A DNA stretch of 64,000 nt from Cellvibrionaceae bacterium. GTDB lineage: Bacteria; Pseudomonadota; Gammaproteobacteria; Pseudomonadales; Cellvibrionaceae. The notes beneath the pieces are model-generated. The model was not told where the DNA came from. It ran no database searches and worked only from the letters and a program-made list of their open reading frames with translations. Position 1 is the first letter of the stretch. Each line of letters starts with the position of its first letter. This document shows positions 16,927 to 26,206 of this stretch, piece after piece. The stretch is taken from the NCBI GenBank assembly GCA_021151695.1, contig JAGKWU010000018.1, positions 20,214-84,213 of the forward strand, given 5' to 3'. The translations under genes and the position numbers were made by a program.

Positions 16927-17641
16927 GATAGACATTCAAGGCCCACGTATAGTTGTGGCAATGGATTTTGATAACGCGGACGATTGTTTCTACATGGCCA
17001 AGCGCCTGTCACCGCAATATTGTCGGTTGAAGGTAGGTAAAGAGCTGTTTACAGCTTGCGGACCACGCGTTGTTGAATATTTGATGCGCCTCGGTTTTGA
17101 TGTTTTCCTCGATCTTAAATTCCACGATATTCCCAACACTACGGCCAAAGCGGTTAAAGCTGCTGCGCAACTTGGCGTATGGATGGTGAATGTGCACGCC
17201 TCGGGTGGCCAGCGCATGATGATGGCGGCACGCGAAGCGCTTGAGCAGCATGCTCACCATCACAATGGCCACAAGCCAATTCTTATAGGTGTGACGGTGC
17301 TCACCAGCCTTGAGGCCCATGATTTGCATAACATAGGTATCATGGAGGAGCCTGAGGCTCATGTACTGCGTTTGACCAATCTCGCGCAACAGTGCGGTTT
17401 GGATGGTGTGGTGTGTTCGGCGCGCGAAGCCAGCTTGTTGCGTAGTCGCTTCGGTCAGGATTTTTGTTTGGTCACTCCCGGTATTCGCCTGGATTCCAGC
17501 CCGGCTGACGATCAAAAGCGCACCTTGACTCCTCATGCCGCCATCGCAGCTGGCAGTAGCTATCTGGTAATTGGTCGTCCAATCACCAAGGCGCATGATC
17601 CTGTGGCTACCTGCAAATCCATTATTCAATCCATCGCGTAA
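16925..17641 (+). CDS. pyrF: Orotidine 5'-phosphate decarboxylase
   Basis: 238 residues of the pyrF barrel. The catalytic DLKFHDIPNT segment (Asp-Lys-x-x-Asp type) is intact near residue 65, as are RLKVGKELF at the N terminus, VNVHASGG, and the phosphate-gripper region VTPGIRL and YLVIGRPITKA. It makes UMP from OMP, the last step of UMP synthesis. In Pseudomonas pyrF also lies in the cmk-rpsA-ihfB neighbourhood, but on the other side. The start codon lies in a hairpin arm. Confidence 0.96.
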   Translation: MIDIQGPRIVVAMDFDNADDCFYMAKRLSPQYCRLKVGKELFTACGPRVVEYLMRLGFDVFLDLKFHDIPNTTAKAVKAAAQLGVWMVNVHASGGQRMMMAAREALEQHAHHHNGHKPILIGVTVLTSLEAHDLHNIGIMEEPEAHVLRLTNLAQQCGLDGVVCSAREASLLRSRFGQDFCLVTPGIRLDSSPADDQKRTLTPHAAIAAGSSYLVIGRPITKAHDPVATCKSIIQSIA

Positions 17642-17661
17642 GCGCTTAAAAGGTTGTCTCG

Positions 17662-18351
17662 TTGAGTAATACGACAAATTCCACCGTTGTTATAGCTATT
17701 GATGGCCCTAGCGGGGCTGGTAAGGGGACGCTTAGCCAGTTAGTGGCTCGTCAACTTGGGTACTGTTTGCTCGATAGTGGTGCGCTTTACCGCCTTACTG
17801 CGCTTTCGGCAACCAGGAGAGGCGTTGATCTGTCCAGTGAGGCAGGTGTTGCCCAAGTGGCTGCCAATCTTGATGTGAAGTTTGATGTGACCGGCGAGGC
17901 CACTCGTATTTTACTGGACGGCGACGATGTCACCCGTGCAATTCGCGAAGAGTCGGTAGGGATGAATGCGTCCCTGGTAGCGGCATATCCTATGGTGCGA
18001 GCTGCGTTGCTTCAGCGTCAGCGTGATTTCGCCCAGGCTCCCGGTTTGGTGGCGGATGGTCGTGATATGGGGACCACCGTATTTCCGCAGGCTCAGGTAA
18101 AAATTTTTCTAACAGCCAGTGCTGCCGCCAGGGCAGAGCGCAGATACAAGCAGCTCGCCGAAAAAGGTGTGGCTGTAGATATGGCTGAGTTAATTAAAGA
18201 TATTGAGGCGCGCGATGAGCGTGATACTAATCGTTCATCATCGCCGTTAAAGCCTGCCGAGGATGCTTATATTCTCGACAGTACCTCGCTCAGTATTGAG
18301 CAAGTATTGGAAGAAATCTTGGCGCGTGCTGGTAGCCGTTTGGGTGCCTAG
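17662..18351 (+). CDS. cmk: Cytidylate kinase
   Basis: 229 residues with Walker A GPSGAGKG, LLDSGALYRL, the NMP-binding VADGRDMGTTVFP and the lid motif ARDERDTNRSSSPLKPA. It phosphorylates CMP and dCMP. The start is a TTG at 17662 with AAGG eight bases upstream; no ATG or GTG lies closer to the conserved N terminus. In Pseudomonas cmk directly precedes rpsA; here four sugar-nucleotide genes are inserted between them. Confidence 0.96.
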   Translation: MSNTTNSTVVIAIDGPSGAGKGTLSQLVARQLGYCLLDSGALYRLTALSATRRGVDLSSEAGVAQVAANLDVKFDVTGEATRILLDGDDVTRAIREESVGMNASLVAAYPMVRAALLQRQRDFAQAPGLVADGRDMGTTVFPQAQVKIFLTASAAARAERRYKQLAEKGVAVDMAELIKDIEARDERDTNRSSSPLKPAEDAYILDSTSLSIEQVLEEILARAGSRLGA

Positions 18352-18450
18352 CGTACAGAAGTGTCATTAAAAATTTATACAATAACAACGCAATTAAACT
18401 GCAGTGGCGCATTCACATTTACCCAAGCCTTTCAATAAGGATGACGAGAT

Positions 18451-19800
18451 ATGAACCTGACTTGTTTTAAAGCCTATGATATCCGCGGCAAACTTGGCGC
18501 TGAGCTAAACGCTGATATTGTGTATCGCATTGGTCGCGCTTACGCCGTTTTTTTGAAACCCAAATCTGTCGTGGTGGGTGGTGACGTCCGCCTCACCAGT
18601 AATGAATTGAAAACTGCATTTGCTGATGGTCTGCGCGACGAGGGCGTAGATGTTATAGATATTGGCATGTGTGGAACGGAAGAAATTTATTTTGCCACCA
18701 GCTATTTAAAAACTGACGGTGGTTGTGTGGTGACTGCCAGCCACAATCCAATCGATTACAACGGTTTGAAAATGGTGCGTGCTGGTTCACAGCCCATCAG
18801 TGGTGATACTGGCCTGAATGATATTAAGCGTCTGGCTGAAGAGAATAATTTTACCCCCGTCGATTCAACTAAACGCGGAAGTTACAAGCAAGAAAGCACG
18901 CTTGAAGCTTATATTCAGCATTTGTTGACTTACATTGATGTCAGTAAATTAAAACCTTTGAAGCTGGTGGTTAACGCCGGCAATGGTGCTGCTGGTCATG
19001 TGATAGATGCCATCGAAAAATACCTGCCATTTGAGTTTATTAAAATTCATCATGAGCCGGACGGCACTTTCCCCAATGGTATTCCCAATCCGCTGCTACA
19101 TGAAAATCAACCGGTAACCAGCGCAGCTGTGCTTAAGCATGGTGCAGATATGGGGATAGCCTGGGATGGCGATTTTGATCGCTGTTTCTTGTTTGATGAA
19201 AAGGGGCAGTTCACAGAGGGCTATTACATAGTTGGCTTACTTGCCGAGTCTTTCTTGAACAAAAATCCCGGTGCAAAAATTATTCACGACCCTCGTTTGA
19301 CCTGGAATACACAAGACATCGCTGAAAAAAATAATGGCAATGCCGTTCAATCCAAAACCGGCCATGCTTTTATTAAGGAACGCATGCGCCTTGAGGATGC
19401 CGTATACGGGGGAGAGATGAGCGCGCATCATTATTTCCGCGACTTCTTTTATTGTGATAGCGGCATGATTCCCTGGTTATTGGTAGCAGAGCTTTTGTGT
19501 CTCAAGCAGCAAACACTGTCATCAATGTTGGAAGATCGCATTGCGAAATTCCCATCGCCCGGTGAAATTAACAGTCATGTTGCTGATGCCAAGTCAGCGA
19601 TTGGTAAAGTGTTTGATCTCTACAGTCCTGAAGCAAAAGTTATCGATAAAACTGATGGCATTAGCCTTGAGTTTGATGAATGGCGATTCAATTTGCGTAT
19701 GTCCAACACTGAGCCTGTAGTGCGCCTCAATGTGGAAAGTCGCGGTGACAAAGCGTTAGTGCAAGAAAAAACCCGGGAAATCCTGGCTCTATTAAAGTAA
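18451..19800 (+). CDS. manB: Phosphomannomutase (CpsG/ManB type)
   Basis: 449 residues, closely resembling CpsG of E. coli from the first residues (LTCFKAYDIRGKLGAELN). The active-site phosphoserine motif is VVTASHNPIDYNG, the metal loop is WDGDFDRCFLFDE, the sugar-specificity loop includes GGEMSAHHYFRDF, and the phosphate site is RMSNTEPVVRLNVES. It interconverts mannose 6-phosphate and mannose 1-phosphate for the ManC protein encoded two genes downstream. The gene starts the manB-galU-manC-ugd set; each gene has its own ribosome-binding site and gaps of about 66-76 bases. Confidence 0.93.
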   Translation: MNLTCFKAYDIRGKLGAELNADIVYRIGRAYAVFLKPKSVVVGGDVRLTSNELKTAFADGLRDEGVDVIDIGMCGTEEIYFATSYLKTDGGCVVTASHNPIDYNGLKMVRAGSQPISGDTGLNDIKRLAEENNFTPVDSTKRGSYKQESTLEAYIQHLLTYIDVSKLKPLKLVVNAGNGAAGHVIDAIEKYLPFEFIKIHHEPDGTFPNGIPNPLLHENQPVTSAAVLKHGADMGIAWDGDFDRCFLFDEKGQFTEGYYIVGLLAESFLNKNPGAKIIHDPRLTWNTQDIAEKNNGNAVQSKTGHAFIKERMRLEDAVYGGEMSAHHYFRDFFYCDSGMIPWLLVAELLCLKQQTLSSMLEDRIAKFPSPGEINSHVADAKSAIGKVFDLYSPEAKVIDKTDGISLEFDEWRFNLRMSNTEPVVRLNVESRGDKALVQEKTREILALLK

Positions 19801-19867
19801 ATGCCTGACCAGCTCAAGCGAGTTGCCCGAGCAGGCAAAAGTTTGAAAATTATCAAAGGAAACAAAA

Positions 19868-20761
19868 ATGCAAATTAAAAAAGCTGTTATCCCCGTTGCC
19901 GGTTTGGGTACTCGCATGCTGCCCGCGACCAAAGCCATTCCAAAAGAAATGTTGCCGGTGGTTGACAAGCCGCTGATTCAATATGTGATTGAAGAGGCTG
20001 CTGCTGCAGGTATTAAGGAAATCGTGCTGGTGACTCACGCAAGTAAAAATGCCATTGAAAACCATTTTGATACCAGCTTTGAATTGGAAGCTCAATTGGA
20101 GGCGCGTTTAAAGCGTTCATTGTTAAGTGAGGTGCGTTCGATTACTCCGCGCGGCCTGACAGTAATTTCAGTGCGTCAAGCTGAAGCCAAGGGTTTGGGG
20201 CACGCTATCCTGGCGGCCAAACCAGTAGTGGGTGATGAGCCTTTTGCCGTTTTGTTGCCGGACGTGTTGATCGACAATGTTGAGTGCAACCTGCGTCAGG
20301 ATAACCTGGCGGGTATGACCAGGCGTTTCGAGGAAACAGGTCATAGCCAAATTCTGGTTGAAGAAGTTCCGCATGATCAAGTGGATAAATACGGTGTAGT
20401 TGACTGTTCTGGTGTGCAAATTGCAGAAGGTGATACAGCACCTATCAGAGCAATGGTAGAAAAGCCCCCGGTGGACGAGGCTCCATCCAACATGGCGATC
20501 GTGGGTCGTTACGTATTGTCGAAAAAAGTGTGGGAATTGCTCGCGCAAACCCAGCCTGGTGCGGGCGGTGAAATCCAGTTGACCGATGCGCTTGATGCAT
20601 TGTTGGGCTTGGAGACTGTAGAGGCATACCAATTAATTGGTCGCAGTCATGACTGCGGTACGAAATTGGGCTATCTGCAAGCCAACGTGATTTACGGCGT
20701 TCGTCACGGAAGTGTAGGTGAAGATTTCAAAGCGTTTTTGCAAGCTAGTTTTGGTAAATAA
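19868..20761 (+). CDS. galU: UTP-glucose-1-phosphate uridylyltransferase
   Basis: 297 residues with the nucleotidyltransferase signature KAVIPVAGLGTRMLPATKAI, PKEMLPVVDKPLIQY, the metal-binding VLLPDVLID, and MVEKP. It makes UDP-glucose, the substrate of the Ugd protein encoded two genes downstream. An AAAGGA ribosome-binding site precedes the ATG. Confidence 0.96.
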   Translation: MQIKKAVIPVAGLGTRMLPATKAIPKEMLPVVDKPLIQYVIEEAAAAGIKEIVLVTHASKNAIENHFDTSFELEAQLEARLKRSLLSEVRSITPRGLTVISVRQAEAKGLGHAILAAKPVVGDEPFAVLLPDVLIDNVECNLRQDNLAGMTRRFEETGHSQILVEEVPHDQVDKYGVVDCSGVQIAEGDTAPIRAMVEKPPVDEAPSNMAIVGRYVLSKKVWELLAQTQPGAGGEIQLTDALDALLGLETVEAYQLIGRSHDCGTKLGYLQANVIYGVRHGSVGEDFKAFLQASFGK

Positions 20762-20836
20762 ATTGCTGCATGTAAAGCAACGCTTGCTGCGCGGAAGGAC
20801 TTTTCGCGCAGCTGTTTGCACAACTGGAGGACGTAA

Positions 20837-22252
20837 ATGATTGTTCCTGTCATTCTTGCCGGCGGTTCCGGTACTCGCTTGTGGCCATTATCCCGACAGC
20901 ATTATCCCAAGCAATTATTGAAATTATTTGGCGATAAAACCATGTTGCAACAGACTATCTTGCGTCTCGCAGGATTGCCTGATCTCGCATCCCCTATAGT
21001 GGTTTGCAATGTTGAGCATCGCTTTATGGTTGCCGAGCAGCTGAATGAAATTGGCATAACTGATGCAGCAATTATCCTCGAGCCCATAGCTCGCAATACT
21101 GCGCCGGCTCTGGCGCTGGCCGCCTTGCAAGCCAAAGAAAATGACCCAAATTCCACGTTGTTGGTGTTGTCGGCGGATCATATGATTCGCGACGTAGAAG
21201 AATTCCAACGAGTTGCAAAAGCTGCTGTAGCTGCCGCGGCTAAAAATCATATCGTCACTTTTGGTGTGCAGCCTACCCATCCTGAAACAGGTTACGGTTA
21301 TATCAAAACCCATAAAGCTCCCAGTGATCAGGTTGAGGCCTATGTGGTTGAGCAATTCGTTGAAAAGCCTAATTTGGAAAAGGCGAAATCTTATCTTGCT
21401 GAGGGTTGTTACTACTGGAACAGCGGTATGTTTGTTTTTAAGACAGATGTGTTTCTAGATGAGTTATCAGCCTGTAGTCCTGATGTGGTAGCTTCAGCGG
21501 AGCAGTCGCGCAAGCTGGCTGTTCGTGATCTTGATTTTATTCGTGTTGATAAAGACGCTTTTGCATCATCGCCTAATATTTCCATCGATTACGCAGTGAT
21601 GGAAAAAAGTAAAAATGTCGTATGCGTTCCGCTGGACGCAGGCTGGAGTGATGTAGGGGATTGGAAATCCTATTGGGATGTTTCCCAGAAGGACGAATCC
21701 GGAAATAGTTTTATTGGCGACAGTATAGATGTGGGCTCCACTAATACCCTGGTATTCAGTCAGGATAAATTGGTGGCAACTCTCGGAGTTGATAATCTGA
21801 TGATAATCAATACTCCCGATGCTGTATTAGTTGCGGATAAATCCCAAGCTCAGCAAGTTAAAGCCATTATTTCCCAAATTGAAAAACAAAATCGCAGTGA
21901 GCATATGCAGCATCGTGAGATTTATCGCCCTTGGGGTTGCTACGATGCTATCGACAATGGCGATCGCTATCAGGTGAATCGTATTCGCGTTAAGCCAGGT
22001 GCAAGCTTGTCATTGCAGCTCCATCATCACCGGGCGGAGCATTGGATTGTAGTGAAAGGTACTGCGCTGGTACAAAAGGGTGATGAGATAATGTTGCTCT
22101 CGGAAAATGAATCTACCTATATTCCGGTGGGAACACGTCATAGATTGAGTAACCCTGGGAAAATCCCGCTAGAAATTGTTGAGGTGCAATCGGGTCCTTA
22201 TCTGGATGATGATGACGTGATTCGCTATGAAGATAGCTATGGACGCTCCTGA
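20837..22252 (+). CDS. manC: Mannose-1-phosphate guanylyltransferase / mannose-6-phosphate isomerase
   Basis: 471 residues, the length of the bifunctional AlgA/XanB/ManC enzymes. The N-terminal nucleotidyltransferase has ILAGGSGTRLWPLSRQHYPK and FVEKPNLEKA; the C-terminal cupin has RPWGCYDAID, LQLHHHRAEHWIVVKG and the metal-binding His residues of the type-II phosphomannose isomerase. It would take fructose 6-phosphate to mannose 6-phosphate and, after ManB, mannose 1-phosphate to GDP-mannose. GGAGG lies seven bases before the ATG. Products could feed O-antigen or exopolysaccharide. Confidence 0.94.
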   Translation: MIVPVILAGGSGTRLWPLSRQHYPKQLLKLFGDKTMLQQTILRLAGLPDLASPIVVCNVEHRFMVAEQLNEIGITDAAIILEPIARNTAPALALAALQAKENDPNSTLLVLSADHMIRDVEEFQRVAKAAVAAAAKNHIVTFGVQPTHPETGYGYIKTHKAPSDQVEAYVVEQFVEKPNLEKAKSYLAEGCYYWNSGMFVFKTDVFLDELSACSPDVVASAEQSRKLAVRDLDFIRVDKDAFASSPNISIDYAVMEKSKNVVCVPLDAGWSDVGDWKSYWDVSQKDESGNSFIGDSIDVGSTNTLVFSQDKLVATLGVDNLMIINTPDAVLVADKSQAQQVKAIISQIEKQNRSEHMQHREIYRPWGCYDAIDNGDRYQVNRIRVKPGASLSLQLHHHRAEHWIVVKGTALVQKGDEIMLLSENESTYIPVGTRHRLSNPGKIPLEIVEVQSGPYLDDDDVIRYEDSYGRS

Positions 22253-22318
22253 TCCTGTCTGTAGCTTTGATGATTTAATTTTATTTTTGCGCTTTTTATT
22301 TTTTGTAGGGAGTTAACA

Positions 22319-23659
22319 ATGAAAGTAACCGTATTTGGAACAGGCTATGTAGGTCTGGTTACAGGTACCTGTCTGGCTGATGTTGGCCATGATGTGCTCT
22401 GTGTAGATGTTGATCAAAAAAAGGTCGACAACCTTAAAAATGGCATTATCCCCATTTTTGAGCCAGGACTGGAGCCAATCGTAAAGCAGGCTGTGCAAAA
22501 CAATTTGCTGAATTTCACTACCGATATGGATGCAGCGGTAAAGCATGGTGAATTGCAATTTATCGCTGTGGGTACTCCCTCTGGTGAAGATGGTTCTGCG
22601 GATCTGCAATATGTTGTTGCGGTTGCTAAAACTATCGGTCAGCGTATGGATTCATACAAGGTGGTAGTGAACAAATCTACTGTGCCTATTGGTACCGCGG
22701 AAAAAGTGAGCAGCGCACTGGCTGGTGAATTGGCGGCGCGTGGCGTTAATGTGCCTTTTGATGTTGTTTCCAACCCTGAGTTTTTGAAAGAGGGTGCTGC
22801 GATTAACGACTTTATGAAGCCGGATCGTATTGTTGTAGGTACTGATAGTGAGCGTGCCGAGAAGCTTTTGCGTGAGCTTTATGCTCCCTTCAATCGCAAC
22901 CATGATCGTATGATTTTTATGGATGTGCGTTCTGCTGAGCTGACCAAGTATGCGGCCAATGCTATGTTGGCAACCAAAATCAGCTTTATCAACGAAATGG
23001 CTAATCTCGCTGAAAAGCTGGGTGCCGACATTGAGCAGGTGCGTAATGGTATTGGTGCTGATCCTCGCATCGGTTACCACTTCATTTATCCGGGTTGCGG
23101 CTATGGTGGCTCCTGCTTCCCTAAAGATGTGAAAGCTCTGATTAATATCGCCAAAAACGTCGACTATCAAGCCAGTTTGATGGAATCGGTCGACAAGGTT
23201 AACCAGGCCCAAAAAGGCAAGTTGTTCAATTACATTAGCCGCCACTTCGGTGGTCAGCTGAAAGGTAAGACTTTTGCTCTCTGGGGGTTGGCATTCAAAC
23301 CCAATACTGACGACATGCGTGAAGCGCCAAGTCGGGTATTGATGGAGGCGCTTTGGGCAGCGGGTGCCAAGGTTCAGGCTTATGACCCGGTGGCCATGGA
23401 TGAAACCCAGCATATCTACGGTTTGCGTGAAGATCTGAAGCTTGTGGGCACTAAAGAGGCGGCTCTTGAGAAGGCTGATGCATTGATCATTTGTACCGAG
23501 TGGAAAATATTCCGCGCACCAAACTTTGACCTGCTCAAGTCCGCATTGGCGAATCCGGTTGTCTTTGATGGTCGTAACCTCTACGAGCCAGAGCGCATGG
23601 AAGAGTACGGTTTTGAATACTACGCCGTAGGCCGCGGCAAAAGCGTCCAGATACAATAA
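22319..23659 (+). CDS. ugd: UDP-glucose 6-dehydrogenase
   Basis: 446 residues with the NAD-binding VTVFGTGYVGLVTGTCLADV, the NPEFLKEGAA motif, the catalytic Cys at about residue 266 in GCGYGGSCFPKD, and the substrate segment LAFKPNTDDMREAPS. It oxidises UDP-glucose (from GalU) to UDP-glucuronate, a precursor of acidic polysaccharides. The conserved order with galU suggests a common pathway. A strong terminator follows. Confidence 0.95.
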   Translation: MKVTVFGTGYVGLVTGTCLADVGHDVLCVDVDQKKVDNLKNGIIPIFEPGLEPIVKQAVQNNLLNFTTDMDAAVKHGELQFIAVGTPSGEDGSADLQYVVAVAKTIGQRMDSYKVVVNKSTVPIGTAEKVSSALAGELAARGVNVPFDVVSNPEFLKEGAAINDFMKPDRIVVGTDSERAEKLLRELYAPFNRNHDRMIFMDVRSAELTKYAANAMLATKISFINEMANLAEKLGADIEQVRNGIGADPRIGYHFIYPGCGYGGSCFPKDVKALINIAKNVDYQASLMESVDKVNQAQKGKLFNYISRHFGGQLKGKTFALWGLAFKPNTDDMREAPSRVLMEALWAAGAKVQAYDPVAMDETQHIYGLREDLKLVGTKEAALEKADALIICTEWKIFRAPNFDLLKSALANPVVFDGRNLYEPERMEEYGFEYYAVGRGKSVQIQ

Positions 23660-23672
23660 CTTGCTTTATTAG

Positions 23673-23703
23673 CACGCGGGGTTTTAAGTGCCCTGCGTGT
23701 TTT
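23673..23703 (+). terminator. Terminator of the sugar-nucleotide operon
   Basis: CACGCGGGG (23673-23681) pairs with CCCTGCGTG (23691-23699; one G-T pair), followed by TTTT. It separates ugd from the rpsA leader. Confidence 0.85.
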
Positions 23704-23924
23704 CTTCCTCTGCCAGTTTTTCGTCGTTTTTACCCTTCCAAGTAGCTAACTTCTTGATCTATAAGGTTGATTCTGTTAGCCTGCCGCACCTGCTAAAAAG
23801 TCTCACTTTTTTGTAGCTAGAGGGCTAGCATCCCGCCAGAGGAAGCCTTCGTCCCATTAATTGACCCGCTTGACTGGCCGCGCGGTGTGGCAAGGTTCAT
23901 CCTTGTCTATATATAGGTATTACC

Positions 23925-25610
23925 ATGAGTATGACTGAAAGTTTTGCCGAATTATTTGAAGAGAGCTTAAAAACGGTTGATATGGTGCCAGGCACCATCG
24001 TTACCGGTGTAGTTATCGACATCGACAAGGACTGGGTGACTGTTCACGCCGGCCTGAAATCCGAGGGTGTAATCCCCGCAGAACAATTCCGTAACGAACT
24101 GGGTGAATTGAACCTCCAGATCGGCGACGAAGTACAAGTGGCGCTGGAAAGCGTAGAAGACGGTTTCGGTGAAACCAAACTGTCTCGCGAGAAGGCCAAG
24201 CGTTCCGAAGCTTGGAAAGTTCTCGAAGCTGCTCATCAAGCAGAAGAAGTTATCAAGGGTGTTATCAATGGCAAAGTTAAAGGTGGTTTCACCGTTGACG
24301 TGGCCAGCATCCGTGCGTTCCTGCCAGGTTCTCTGGTAGACGTTCGTCCAGTGCGCGATACCGCTCACCTGGAAGGTAAAGAACTGGAATTCAAAGTAAT
24401 CAAGCTGGACCAAAAGCGTAACAACGTAGTTGTTTCTCGCCGTGCTGTGTTGGAACAAACCAACTCTGCTGAGCGTGATGAGCTGTTGGCTACCCTGCAA
24501 GAAGGTCAAGCGGTTAAAGGTATCGTTAAGAACCTGACCGATTACGGTGCTTTCGTTGATCTGGGCGGCGTAGATGGTCTGTTGCACATTACCGACATGG
24601 CTTGGAAGCGTATCAAGCACCCAGGCGAGATCGTAAACGTTGGTGACGAAATCGACGTTAAAGTTCTGAAGTTCGACCGTGAGCGCAACCGTGTATCTCT
24701 CGGCTTGAAACAACTCGGTGAAGATCCATGGATCGCTATCACCAAGCGTTACCCGGAAGGCGCTCGCGTGAAGGCTAAAGTGACCAACCTGACTGACTAC
24801 GGTTGCTTCGCTGAGCTGGAAGAGGGCGTCGAAGGTCTGATCCACGTTTCTGAAATGGATTGGACTAACAAGAACATCCATCCTTCAAAAGTTGTTCAAC
24901 TGGGCGACGAAATTGAAGTTATGGTTCTGGATATCGACGAAGAGCGTCGTCGTATCTCCCTCGGCCTGAAGCAATGCCAGGAAAACCCATGGGATGCATT
25001 TGCACGCACTTGCGCCAAAGGCGACAAGATCAGCGGCAAGATCAAGTCAATCACTGACTTCGGTATCTTCATCGGTCTTGAAGGCGGCATCGACGGTCTG
25101 GTTCACCTGTCAGACATCAGCTGGCACGAAGCTGGCGAAGAAGCTGTTCGCAAGTACAAGAAAGGCGACGAGCTGGAAACCGTGGTATTGGCCATCGATC
25201 CAGAGCGCGAGCGCATTTCTTTGGGTATCAAACAACTGGAAGCCGACCCATTCTCTGAATACGTTTCAGTAAATGACAAAGGCGCTGTTGTTAAAGGTAT
25301 CGTGAAAGATGTAGAAGCCAAAGCTGCTACCATCACTCTGGCTGCTGACGTAGAAGCGACTCTGAAAGCTTCTGAGTTGAGCCGTGAGAAAGTGGAAGAT
25401 GCGCGCAATCTGCTGAAAGTAGGCGACGAAGTTGAAGCCAAAATCATCGCAGTTGACCGCAAAAACCGCAGCATCAGCTTGTCTGTGAAATCTAAAGATG
25501 TTGAAGATGAAAAATCAGCATTGAAAGAGCACAGTGCCAAGCAAACTGAGCAGGCAGCACCAGCAACTCTGGGCGACCTGATCAAGGCGCAAATGCAAAA
25601 TAAAGAGTAA
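23925..25610 (+). CDS. rpsA: 30S ribosomal protein S1
   Basis: 561 residues with six S1/OB repeats, recognisable by recurring VKGIVKNLTDYGAFVDLG, VDGLLHITDMAW and RISLGLKQ elements; the first two are the divergent ribosome-binding repeats. S1 binds mRNA leaders and helps start translation on structured or weak sites. Codon use is visibly more biased than in the neighbours (many ctg, ggt, gaa), as expected of a highly expressed gene. A 265-base leader precedes it; in E. coli the rpsA leader is the target of S1 autoregulation. Confidence 0.98.
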   Translation: MSMTESFAELFEESLKTVDMVPGTIVTGVVIDIDKDWVTVHAGLKSEGVIPAEQFRNELGELNLQIGDEVQVALESVEDGFGETKLSREKAKRSEAWKVLEAAHQAEEVIKGVINGKVKGGFTVDVASIRAFLPGSLVDVRPVRDTAHLEGKELEFKVIKLDQKRNNVVVSRRAVLEQTNSAERDELLATLQEGQAVKGIVKNLTDYGAFVDLGGVDGLLHITDMAWKRIKHPGEIVNVGDEIDVKVLKFDRERNRVSLGLKQLGEDPWIAITKRYPEGARVKAKVTNLTDYGCFAELEEGVEGLIHVSEMDWTNKNIHPSKVVQLGDEIEVMVLDIDEERRRISLGLKQCQENPWDAFARTCAKGDKISGKIKSITDFGIFIGLEGGIDGLVHLSDISWHEAGEEAVRKYKKGDELETVVLAIDPERERISLGIKQLEADPFSEYVSVNDKGAVVKGIVKDVEAKAATITLAADVEATLKASELSREKVEDARNLLKVGDEVEAKIIAVDRKNRSISLSVKSKDVEDEKSALKEHSAKQTEQAAPATLGDLIKAQMQNKE

Positions 25611-25616
25611 TTTTGC

Positions 25617-25654
25617 AAAACAACGGCTAGACTGGTTCTAGCCGTTGTTGTTTT
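25617..25654 (+). terminator. Terminator of rpsA
   Basis: CAACGGCTAG (25621-25630) pairs exactly with CTAGCCGTTG (25638-25647), bordered by A and T runs. Confidence 0.92.
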
Positions 25655-25791
25655 AGGGGCTTGCTAAAAGTGCCTAAACCGGTATAAATTCAATGGGTTA
25701 GAGTTTATAGCGTTTTAGACACTGCACCTGGGTTTTGTTGTTTCAAAGGATTGCAGAAATTTTGCCAGTAAGATCAGCTAGAGAGTGGGTC

Positions 25792-26079
25792 ATGACAAAA
25801 TCAGAACTTATTGAATATATTTCCGAGAAGCAAAATCAATTGCCGGTTAAGGATGTTGAACTGGCAGTGAAGCTGTTGCTGGATTATATGTCTGATATCC
25901 TGGCAACCGGCGAGCGTATCGAGATTCGCGGTTTTGGCAGTTTCTCCCTTCATTATCGTGCACCACGTACCGGTCGCAATCCCAAAACTGGTGAGTCGGT
26001 CGTGCTCGAAGGCAAATATGTTCCGCATTTCAAGCCAGGAAAAGAAATGCGCGATCGCGTTAATGAGAGTATTTGTTAA
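25792..26079 (+). CDS. ihfB: Integration host factor subunit beta
   Basis: 95 residues of the HU/IHF fold: MTKSELIEYISEKQNQLPVK, the GERIEIRGFGSFSLHYR strand, the DNA-intercalating RTGRNPKTGE arm with its Pro, and VPHFKPGKEMRDRVN. With IhfA it bends DNA at specific sites. The frame is open 19 codons upstream, but MTKSELIE is the family start. The position after rpsA is conserved in gammaproteobacteria. Confidence 0.97.
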   Translation: MTKSELIEYISEKQNQLPVKDVELAVKLLLDYMSDILATGERIEIRGFGSFSLHYRAPRTGRNPKTGESVVLEGKYVPHFKPGKEMRDRVNESIC

Positions 26080-26206
26080 GCTCTCTCATAGTTTCTCCTT
26101 TCGATTCTCTGTTTCCTGTCCATCAAATTCTCGTGATGCCTCTCTCCTTGTTTTATAGAGTAAGGTTTTACGGTTGGGCGTTCTGGTTTATTTTCTGATG
26201 AATGTT

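Noticed and set aside
22652..23656. 334-codon open frame on the reverse strand
   Set aside because: Shadow of ugd, no recognisable domain.
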